Positions 57,468 to 64,000 of a stretch of 64,000 nt of DNA are shown piece by piece. Origin of the DNA: Mesorhizobium sp. B4-1-4 (GTDB lineage: Bacteria > Pseudomonadota > Alphaproteobacteria > Rhizobiales > Rhizobiaceae); the NCBI RefSeq assembly GCF_006439395.2, contig NZ_CP083950.1:4205001-4269000 (forward strand), in the 5' to 3' direction. A program made the position numbers and the translations under genes. The first letter of the stretch is position 1. The number at the start of each line of letters is the position of its first letter. The notes beneath the pieces were generated by a model. The model made no database searches and was not told where the DNA came from. It saw nothing but the letters and a program-made list of their open reading frames with translations.

Positions 57468-58148
57468 TCACGATCCCAGCGCCGTCTCGACGAGCCGCTT
57501 GGCGTCAGGCCCCGACCATTCGGCCGGACCGTTCATGTGGGCGATCAGGCAGCCTTCGCCGTCGATCAGCATGGTGACCGGAAGGCCGAGCGCCAGGCCG
57601 CGCGCCTTGAGGTCGTTGAAAAGCGTCATGGTCGAATCCCGATAGTAGCCGAGCGTCTCGACACCGGTTTCCTTGAGGAACTTCTTCGGCTTCACATCGT
57701 CGCCGGCATCGACATTGACGGCGACGACCTGAAAGGCGTCGCTGCCTTTCTCCTTCTGCAACGCGTCGAGCGCGGGCATTTCTGCACGGCACGGCGCGCA
57801 CCACGTGGCCCAGAGGTTGAGCAGCACCGTCTTGCCGGCGTGGTCGGCGATGGTCATCGGCTTGCCGTCCGGGCCGTTGAAGGCCAGGCGCTTCATCGAT
57901 TGCGGCGGATCGGCGGGCAACAGGGCGGCGACCTCGCCGGTGGCGGCAGCCGCGACCTTCTTGGCGCGGTCACTCTTGGCGGCGCAGGCGACGTCGTCGC
58001 TGCTGCCGGCGACCGCCGCTTGCGGCGCGGCGTTGTTGCCAGACCGGCTCTCGCTGACATATACCGCGACCGCGCCGGCCAGCACTCCCGCCACCAGGGC
58101 GGCGAGGATCAGGCGCGGGGCCGGGAAAAATCTGTTTCCGTCTGCCAT
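57468..58148 (-). CDS. tlpA: Membrane-anchored thiol-disulfide oxidoreductase TlpA
   Basis: A 226-residue protein: an N-terminal membrane anchor (about 12-32), a periplasmic linker with a cysteine (VACAAK), then a thioredoxin fold with active site WCAPC (in NLWATWCAPCRAEMP, about 113-127) and cis-Pro in GLPVTMLID. TlpA reduces copper and cysteine sites during cytochrome oxidase assembly in rhizobia. The frame extends far upstream, but only as an argH shadow. It is divergent from argH with a 36-base gap. Confidence 0.92.
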   Translation of the reverse strand: MADGNRFFPAPRLILAALVAGVLAGAVAVYVSESRSGNNAAPQAAVAGSSDDVACAAKSDRAKKVAAAATGEVAALLPADPPQSMKRLAFNGPDGKPMTIADHAGKTVLLNLWATWCAPCRAEMPALDALQKEKGSDAFQVVAVNVDAGDDVKPKKFLKETGVETLGYYRDSTMTLFNDLKARGLALGLPVTMLIDGEGCLIAHMNGPAEWSGPDAKRLVETALGS

Positions 58149-58184
58149 TTTTCTCAAACTGCTCCGAAGCACGGGTTTATAGCG

Positions 58185-59585
58185 ATGAGCGACAAGAAGA
58201 CCAGCAACCAGATGTGGGGCGGACGATTTGCCTCGGGTCCGGCCGCGATCATGGAAGCGATCAACGCGTCGATCTCGTTCGACCGCAAGCTCTACGCGCA
58301 GGACATCAGAGGCTCGATCGCTCATAGCGAGATGCTGGCGCAGACGGGCATTATTTCGGCGGCCGATCAAGAAAAAATCGCTCACGGGCTGAACACGATT
58401 CTGAAAGAGATCGAGGCTGGCAGCTTCGAGTTCTCGACCAAGCTGGAAGACATCCACATGAATGTCGAGGCTCGCCTCGCCGACCTGATCGGTCCGGCTG
58501 CCGGCCGGCTGCACACCGCGCGCTCGCGCAACGATCAGGTGGCCGTGGATCTGAGGCTCTGGGTCAAGGACGAGTGTTTTCGCGTCGCCGAAGCGCTGAA
58601 AGGATTGATCAGGGCATTGCTGGAGCGGGCCGAGGAGCATGCGGCGACCGTGATGCCGGGCTTCACCCACATGCAGGCGGCCCAGCCGGTGACGTTCGGG
58701 CATCACTGCATGGCCTATGTCGAGATGTTTTCGCGCGATCTGTCGCGCGTACGCGACGCCATCGAACGGATGGATGAAAGCCCGCTGGGTGCCGCCGCCC
58801 TTGCCGGCACCAGCTTCCCGATCGACCGCCACCAGACCGCCAGGGCGCTTGGCTTCCGCGAGCCGATGCGCAATTCGCTGGACAGCGTTTCCGACCGCGA
58901 TTTCGCGCTGGAATTCTTAAGCCTGGCGGCGATCTGCGCCACGCATCTGTCGCGGCTGGCCGAAGAGATCATCATCTGGTCGACGCCGCAGTTCGGCTTC
59001 ATCAGGCTGTCGGATAGTTTCTCCACCGGCTCCTCGATCATGCCGCAGAAGAAGAATCCCGACGCCGCCGAACTGGTGCGCGGCAAGACCGGACGTGTCA
59101 ACGGCCATCTGGTCGGCCTGCTGACGGTGATGAAGGGCATGCCTTTGACCTATGGCAAGGACATGCAGGAAGACAAGGAATCGGTGTTCGACGCAGCCGA
59201 GACGCTCGACCTGATGCTGGCGGCCACGACCGGCATGGTCTCGGACATGACGGTCAACGCAGTGGCGATGAAGAAGGCCGCAGGCTCGGGCCACGCCACC
59301 GCCACCGATCTCGCCGACTGGCTGGTGCGCACGCTCGGCCTGCCCTTTCGCGAGGCACATCATGTCACCGGCCGCGCCGTGGCGCTCGCCGAAGAGAAGA
59401 AGGTGGGCTTGGAGAAGCTGTCGCTGGAGGACCTGCAGTCGATCAATTCCGGCATCACTTCCGATATCTTCTCGGTGTTGGCGGTGCAGAACTCGGTCAA
59501 GAGCCGCACCAGTTTCGGCGGCACGGCGCCCTCGGAAGTGAGGAAGCAGATCCGCGCCTGGAAAAAGCGCATCGCAAAGGCATGA
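58185..59585 (+). CDS. argH: Argininosuccinate lyase
   Basis: A 466-residue fumarase-superfamily enzyme making arginine and fumarate from argininosuccinate. It starts MSDKKTSNQMWGGRFASGP. The conserved block FSTGSSIMPQKKNPD (about 281-295) contains the catalytic serine; TARSRNDQV and FTHMQAAQPVTFGHH are also intact. Cytoplasmic tetramer. First gene of argH-lipoprotein-lysA. Confidence 0.97.
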   Translation: MSDKKTSNQMWGGRFASGPAAIMEAINASISFDRKLYAQDIRGSIAHSEMLAQTGIISAADQEKIAHGLNTILKEIEAGSFEFSTKLEDIHMNVEARLADLIGPAAGRLHTARSRNDQVAVDLRLWVKDECFRVAEALKGLIRALLERAEEHAATVMPGFTHMQAAQPVTFGHHCMAYVEMFSRDLSRVRDAIERMDESPLGAAALAGTSFPIDRHQTARALGFREPMRNSLDSVSDRDFALEFLSLAAICATHLSRLAEEIIIWSTPQFGFIRLSDSFSTGSSIMPQKKNPDAAELVRGKTGRVNGHLVGLLTVMKGMPLTYGKDMQEDKESVFDAAETLDLMLAATTGMVSDMTVNAVAMKKAAGSGHATATDLADWLVRTLGLPFREAHHVTGRAVALAEEKKVGLEKLSLEDLQSINSGITSDIFSVLAVQNSVKSRTSFGGTAPSEVRKQIRAWKKRIAKA

Positions 59586-59592
59586 TGCCGGA

Positions 59593-59635
59593 TTGCGACG
59601 AGCAATATCCGGATGTTGCGATCAGCAATATCCGG
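59593..59635. repeat. Two direct 20-base repeats after argH
   Basis: TTGCGACGAGCAATATCCGG (59593-59612) and TTGCGATCAGCAATATCCGG (59616-59635) differ at two bases and are spaced by three. The element lies in the argH-lipoprotein gap. Confidence 0.85.
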
Positions 59636-59699
59636 GGTGCAATGCGCTGAGAACTCGGCTAAAAGCGGCGGCTGGCAAACGTTTCGGACGGATGGATCG

Positions 59700-59906
59700 A
59701 TGACCGGAAGCAGGATTTTGGTGACGCTGACGCTTCTGGCGGCTCTTGCCTCCGTGACCGCCTGCGGTCGCAAGGCCGGCCTCGACACGCCCTATGAGGC
59801 GGCCGTCCAGGCGCGCAAGGATGCCGAGAAAGCCAAGCAGCCCCTGCCGCCGGAGCCGGAAAAACCGGTCCGGGACAAGAAGTTCATTCTCGATCCGCTG
59901 ATCTAG
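59700..59906 (+). CDS. Small LptM-like lipoprotein
   Basis: A 68-residue lipoprotein: signal MTGSRILVTLTLLAALASVTAC with lipobox VTAC (Cys22), then GRKAGLDTPYEAAVQARKD, a Lys/Pro-rich middle and the C-terminus DKKFILDPLI. Small lipoproteins of this kind with CGxK after the lipid cysteine lie beside lysA/dapF in many proteobacteria; the E. coli relative LptM helps mature the LPS transporter LptD. Assignment is by context and the CGRK start only. Confidence 0.8.
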   Translation: MTGSRILVTLTLLAALASVTACGRKAGLDTPYEAAVQARKDAEKAKQPLPPEPEKPVRDKKFILDPLI

Positions 59907-59975
59907 AGCCGACGCGATCGGGTCAGGTCTTCCAAACCCGATGTCGTCGTGCCCCAACTTTCCGGAACCACTCTC

Positions 59976-61244
59976 GTGAACCATTTCGACTACCGCGACG
60001 GCGTGCTCCATGTCGAGGACGTGGCCATCCCTGATATCGCCGCCCAGGTCGGCACGCCGTTCTACTGCTATTCGACGGCCACGCTGACCAGGCACTACCG
60101 CGTCTTTGCCCAGGCCTTTGCCGGGCTGGACGCGCTTGTCTGCTACGCCATGAAGGCCAACTCCAACCAGGCGGTGCTGCGGACCTTGACAAAGCTCGGC
60201 GCCGGCGCCGACGTGGTCTCGGAAGGCGAATTGCGCCGGGCGCTGGCCGCGGGCATCCCGGCCGGCAAGATCCTGTTCTCGGGCGTCGGCAAGACCGCGC
60301 GCGAAATGGACTTCGCCCTCGAAGCCGGCATCCTTTGCTTCAACGTCGAATCCGAGCCGGAGCTTGAACTCCTCTCGGCCCGCGCCACCGCACTGGGCAA
60401 GGTGGCGCCGGTCTCGCTGCGCATCAATCCCGATGTCGACGCCAAGACCCACAAGAAGATCTCCACCGGCAAGGCCGAGAACAAGTTCGGCATTCCATGG
60501 CAGCGGGCGCGCCAGGTCTATGCCCGCGCGGCAACGCTTCCGGGCATCAAGGTTACCGGCATCGACACCCATATCGGCAGCCAGATCACCGAATTGCAGC
60601 CCTTCGACGACGCCTTCGCCCTGCTGGTGGATCTGGTCGGCGCGTTGCGCGCCGATGGCCATGCCATCGAGCATGTCGATCTCGGTGGCGGCCTCGGCAT
60701 TCCCTATCGCGTCGACAACAGCCCGCCGCCTTTGCCCGACGCCTATGCCCAGATCGTCAGAAAGCACGTCACCAAGTTGGGCTTGAAGGTGATGTTCGAG
60801 CCGGGCCGGCTGATCGTTGGCAATGCCGGCATCCTCGTCTCGGAAGTCATCTTCGTGAAGGAAGGCGACGCGAAGAACTTCCTCGTCGTCGATGCCGCCA
60901 TGAACGACCTGATCCGGCCGACGCTCTACGATGCCTTCCACGATATCAGGCCGGTCGTGCAGCCGCCGGCCGACACGCCCCGCATGATGGTCGACGTGGT
61001 CGGCCAGGTCTGCGAGACCGGTGACTATCTCGGCCTCGACCGCGACCTGCCCAGGCTGAAGGCCGGCGATCTCGTTGCCGTGTCCACTGCCGGCGCTTAC
61101 GGCGCCGTGCAGGCCGGCACCTACAACACCCGCCTGCTGGTGCCGGAGGTACTGGTCGACGGCGACCGTTTCCACGTCGTGCGCCCTCGCCTGACCTATG
61201 AAGACCTGATCGGGCTGGATTCGGTCCCCGACTGGCTGAAGTAG
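59976..61244 (+). CDS. lysA: Diaminopimelate decarboxylase
   Basis: A 422-residue PLP enzyme of the alanine-racemase fold, last step of lysine synthesis. The PLP lysine is in VCYAMKANSNQ (Lys60), the glycine loop is HVDLGGGLGIPY, and CETGDYLG (about 347-354) brings in the partner cysteine. The GTG at 59976 (MNHFDYRDGV) is the usual rhizobial start; a GTG at 59949 would add nine residues. Together with lysC it brackets the lysine pathway. Confidence 0.95.
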   Translation: MNHFDYRDGVLHVEDVAIPDIAAQVGTPFYCYSTATLTRHYRVFAQAFAGLDALVCYAMKANSNQAVLRTLTKLGAGADVVSEGELRRALAAGIPAGKILFSGVGKTAREMDFALEAGILCFNVESEPELELLSARATALGKVAPVSLRINPDVDAKTHKKISTGKAENKFGIPWQRARQVYARAATLPGIKVTGIDTHIGSQITELQPFDDAFALLVDLVGALRADGHAIEHVDLGGGLGIPYRVDNSPPPLPDAYAQIVRKHVTKLGLKVMFEPGRLIVGNAGILVSEVIFVKEGDAKNFLVVDAAMNDLIRPTLYDAFHDIRPVVQPPADTPRMMVDVVGQVCETGDYLGLDRDLPRLKAGDLVAVSTAGAYGAVQAGTYNTRLLVPEVLVDGDRFHVVRPRLTYEDLIGLDSVPDWLK

Positions 61245-61279
61245 CCGGCCCGCCAAGGGAAAACGTCAAGGGAGGAACC

Positions 61280-62218
61280 ATGCCAGACAGCACCGTCACA
61301 CGCGAGCGCATTGCCGCGATGGAACCGCGCATCCGTCCCTATATCAGACACACACCGGTGCTGCGCGTCGACATGGCCGACTTCGATGGCCCGCCTTTGG
61401 CGATCGACCTCAAGCTCGAATGCCTGCAGCATTCCGGTTCGTTCAAGGCGCGCGGCGCCTTCACCAATCTTCTGGAGCGGCCGGTTCCCGAGGCCGGCGT
61501 CGTCGCCGCATCGGGCGGCAACCATGGCGCGGCGGTCGCCTACGCCGCCATGCGGCTCGGCCACAAGGCGACCATCTTCGTTCCCGAAGTGAGCCCACAG
61601 GCGAAGCTGGAGCGCATTCGCGGCTATGGCGCCGATCTGGTCGTCGGCGGCGCGCGCTATGCCGAGGCACTAACCGCCAGCGAACGCTTCGCCGAGGACA
61701 CCGGCGCCTTGCAGATCCATGCCTTCAACCAGGAGGAGACGCTGATCGGCCAGGGCACGCTCGGGCTCGAGATCGAGAACGACCTGCCTGAGATCGACAC
61801 GTTGCTAGTCGCCGTCGGTGGGGGCGGCCTGATCGCCGGCATCGCCGCCTGGTATGCCGGCCGCATCCGCATCGTCGCCGTCGAGCCCGAGGGCGCGCCG
61901 ACGCTTCATCGCGCCTTCGAGGCCGGCCATCCCGTCGACGCGCCGGCGGAAGGCATCGCCGCCGATTCCCTGGCGCCAAAGCGCGTCGGCGAAATGATGT
62001 TCCCGATCGCCGAAGCCTTCGTCGAGCGCTCCATCCTGGTCAGCGACGACGACATCATTGCCGCGCAGAGGGCGCTGTGGAACCGGGTGCGCATCATCTC
62101 CGAACCGGGAGGTGCCGCCGCCTTCGCCGCGATCCTGTCCGGCCGCTATACGCCCGCATCAGGCGAGCGCATCGCCGTTCTGGTCTGTGGCGCCAACGCA
62201 AACCCCGCCAATTTCTGA
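61280..62218 (+). CDS. Threonine/serine dehydratase-like PLP enzyme
   Basis: A 312-residue fold-type II PLP enzyme. The PLP lysine is in HSGSFKARGAFTNL (Lys56), the phosphate/substrate loop is ASGGNHGAAVAYAA (about 78-91) and the glycine-rich cofactor loop VAVGGGGLIAGIAAWY. It lacks the C-terminal regulatory domain of biosynthetic IlvA, so it is of the catabolic threonine/serine dehydratase or racemase type. The stop is followed by a repeat-containing gap. Confidence 0.9.
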   Translation: MPDSTVTRERIAAMEPRIRPYIRHTPVLRVDMADFDGPPLAIDLKLECLQHSGSFKARGAFTNLLERPVPEAGVVAASGGNHGAAVAYAAMRLGHKATIFVPEVSPQAKLERIRGYGADLVVGGARYAEALTASERFAEDTGALQIHAFNQEETLIGQGTLGLEIENDLPEIDTLLVAVGGGGLIAGIAAWYAGRIRIVAVEPEGAPTLHRAFEAGHPVDAPAEGIAADSLAPKRVGEMMFPIAEAFVERSILVSDDDIIAAQRALWNRVRIISEPGGAAAFAAILSGRYTPASGERIAVLVCGANANPANF

Positions 62219-62402
62219 TTGCAACCATTTCGGCCGGGTTCACGTTTTTTCAAACTGCCTCGCCTTTGCCGTGTTTGCTGGTATTCTTTCGAGTCGTAAG
62301 GCTTAGCTGGCGTCCGCCCTACGGCTGGAAAAGCGGAACCCGCTTTTCATGCTTGGCGAGATGGAGCGCCGTCCCGGTTCTTTGGAACTGGAACAGGCGC
62401 TG

Positions 62403-62485
62403 GAGCAATTCCGGCAAAAGTGCATGGCGGTTGCGGGATTGCGTGAAAAAAGGTTGGAGCGGGTCAAAAACGCTGAACCGTTCTA
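62403..62485. repeat. Palindromic repeat, family D copy 2
   Basis: GAGCAATTCCGGCAAAAGTG...GGCGGTTGCGGGATTGCG with an A-rich tail and AACGCTGAACCGTT: a diverged form of the element at 43871-43955. It lies in the 277-base gap before the TIGR02302 gene; the rest of that gap (62219-62402) shows no gene I can support. Confidence 0.55.
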
Positions 62486-62495
62486 GGAAGGGCCG

Positions 62496-64000
62496 ATGAC
62501 GGAACGACCCATCTTCAGCAGCGATCGCGGACTGGCCGGACGCCTGGCCTTGAGCCGGCTGGCGACGCGGATCTCGATGGTGGTCGAGCGCGGTTGGCCG
62601 CTGCTGCTTCCGCTGGTCATCGTCGCCTGCCTGTTCCTCAGTGCCTCCTGGTTCGGCATTTTCTCCCGGCTGCCGGATGCGGTACGCATCGGCCTTGTCG
62701 CCGGATTCGGCTTGGCAGGGCTTGCCGCACTCTATCCACTGCGCTTCTTCCGCGTACCCGGTGCCGCCGAGGTCGACCGCCGCATCGAGGCCGCCAACAA
62801 CCTGCTGCACAGCCCCGTTCTGACGCAGGCCGACCGGCCAAGCGGCCGGGAAAGCAGCTTCTCGCAGGCGCTGTGGCGCGAGCACCAGAAGCGCATGGCC
62901 GCAAAGCTCGACAGCCTCGGCGCCGACGTGCCGCGCACGCGGGTGCCGGAGCGCGACCCCTGGGCGCTGCGCGCTGTAGCCGCACTTTTGCTCGTCACCG
63001 CCTTTGCCTTCTCGTTCGGGCCGACAGGTGGCCGAATAGGCGACGGGTTCAGCGCCCTTGGCATGCACGACGCGGTGCCGCCGCGCATCGACGCCTGGGT
63101 GACGCCGCCGGCCTATACAGGCAAGCCGCCGATCTTCCTGACCGCCGACGCCAACCAGGCGACGCCGACGTTTCATGTCCCCGAGGGTAGCGACGTCTCC
63201 TTGCGCGTCACCGGTGGCTCGGGCGAGGAAACGCTTGCCTATGCCGACAAGGATGGCAGCGCGCGCAGCATCGATCCGGCCAGCCCTCAGGCAGCCTCGG
63301 CCAAGCCGGCCGCGGGCCCGGCGGTGCCATCAAAGGTGCGCCAGTACACAGGCAAGCTGACGAGCGACGGCATGTTGACGCTGAAATCGGGCGAGGACGA
63401 ACTCGGCCGCTGGGCCTTCGCCGTGATCCCTGACAAGCCGCCGCAGATCCGCTTCGTCGGCGAGCCGAAGCGCGCCGCCAATGGCGCTTTCGAACTCAAC
63501 TACCAGATCGACGACGACTATGGCGCCGCCACCGCCAAGGCGGTCTTCGCGCTGGCCGATCCGCAAGCGCCGGGTGCGCATCCGCTCTATGGCCCACCCG
63601 ATATGCCGCTGACGCTGCCGCGCCGCGGCGGCAAGTTGAATGCCGCCAGGACCACGAAGGACCTGACCGAGCATGTCTGGGCCGGCAGCAGCATCAAGCT
63701 GACGCTGGTCGCCACGGACGACGCCGGACACACCGCGTCCAGCGAGACCAAGACGCTGGTGATGCCCGAGCGGCCGTTCACCAACCCGTTGGCGCGGGCG
63801 GTGATCGAACAGCGCCGCCTGCTCGCGCTTGACGCCAATGCCAAGCCACACGTGCTCGATCTGATCGACGCCATCACGCTGCGGCCTGAAGACACGTTCG
63901 ACACCATGTCCCACTACCTCGCCATCATGAGCGCGCGCAGCCGGCTGAAGCTGGCCGGGAACGACGATCAGCTGCGCGGCGAGGTCGCCTATCTCTGGGA
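62496..64000 (+). CDS. TIGR02302 (DUF4175) family membrane protein, N-terminal part
   Basis: Open from the ATG at 62496 (after AGGAAG) to the window end: 501 codons, cut at the 3' side. Two membrane helices near the N-terminus (about 33-53 and 60-80) and a third at about 150-170 precede a long periplasmic part with PPRIDAWVTPPAYTGKPP, which is typical of the family. Members are very large alphaproteobacterial proteins with coiled-coil and Gln-rich C-terminal parts; function unknown. Lying downstream of lysA is common in rhizobia. Confidence 0.88.
   Translation, partial: MTERPIFSSDRGLAGRLALSRLATRISMVVERGWPLLLPLVIVACLFLSASWFGIFSRLPDAVRIGLVAGFGLAGLAALYPLRFFRVPGAAEVDRRIEAANNLLHSPVLTQADRPSGRESSFSQALWREHQKRMAAKLDSLGADVPRTRVPERDPWALRAVAALLLVTAFAFSFGPTGGRIGDGFSALGMHDAVPPRIDAWVTPPAYTGKPPIFLTADANQATPTFHVPEGSDVSLRVTGGSGEETLAYADKDGSARSIDPASPQAASAKPAAGPAVPSKVRQYTGKLTSDGMLTLKSGEDELGRWAFAVIPDKPPQIRFVGEPKRAANGAFELNYQIDDDYGAATAKAVFALADPQAPGAHPLYGPPDMPLTLPRRGGKLNAARTTKDLTEHVWAGSSIKLTLVATDDAGHTASSETKTLVMPERPFTNPLARAVIEQRRLLALDANAKPHVLDLIDAITLRPEDTFDTMSHYLAIMSARSRLKLAGNDDQLRGEVAYLW

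Overview
This window reads as ordinary core chromosome of a Mesorhizobium-like member of the Hyphomicrobiales (Rhizobiales). The basis is high GC, rhizobial protein variants throughout (EI-Ntr with a GAF domain, DUF4167, DUF1178, NrsF-type anti-sigma, UgpBAEC), conserved rhizobial gene orders (prfA-prmC-DUF4167-clpB; ppiC/secA; argH-lipoprotein-lysA), and several families of short palindromic intergenic repeats of the kind abundant in Mesorhizobium and relatives. There is no phage, transposase, integrase, CRISPR array or rRNA. The only RNA gene found is a tRNA-Leu(CAA).

Layout. 0-8.5 kb: tail of an unidentified gene, a DHA2 drug exporter, a TMEM175-like channel, an L,D-transpeptidase, a YjbR protein boxed between two inverted repeats, ClpB and DUF4167. 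8.8-14.4 kb, minus strand: translation termination genes (prmC, prfA), the nitrogen PTS enzyme I (ptsP) and aspartate kinase. 14.6-17.4 kb: a hybrid histidine kinase and ubiG. 17.5-19.0 kb: a DMT exporter divergent from a MarR regulator with two candidate operators between them. 19.0-21.4 kb: a minus-strand cluster DUF1178-nitrilase-glutaredoxin-comF. 21.4-30.3 kb: an NDUFAF5-like methyltransferase, an orphan Flp pilin, the argJ-GNAT-mutT operon, a TetR regulator, a parvulin foldase and SecA. 30.7-33.4 kb: a translationally coupled flippase/GNAT pair that looks like a surface-polysaccharide cassette. 33.4-41.9 kb: tRNA-Leu, YqaA-like and DsbB membrane proteins, HNH nuclease, AlkA-type glycosylase, GluQRS, a DMT exporter, YihY, an SDR, a HIG1-like small protein, a cobalamin adenosyltransferase and a rhomboid protease. 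42-44.9 kb: etfBA and a 3-hydroxybutyryl-CoA dehydrogenase (fatty-acid/polyhydroxybutyrate electron flow). 44.9-48.3 kb: a PAS-GGDEF protein and an ECF sigma/NrsF pair with a good self-type promoter. 48.6-52.4 kb: an iron(III) ABC transporter with a RirA-type operator. 52.5-56.9 kb: the ugpBAEC glycerol-3-phosphate importer with a candidate Pho box. 57.5-64 kb: tlpA, argH, a small lipoprotein, lysA, a threonine dehydratase-like enzyme and the start of a TIGR02302 membrane protein.

I found no convincing new defence or mobile system. The items most worth a second look are the ECF sigma promoter, a ~140-nt imperfect palindrome after dsbB, inverted repeats enclosing yjbR, the flippase/GNAT cassette, the uncharacterised DUF4167 protein in the translation-termination neighbourhood, an orphan Flp pilin too short for usual ORF callers, and a coding-like remnant upstream of tlpA.
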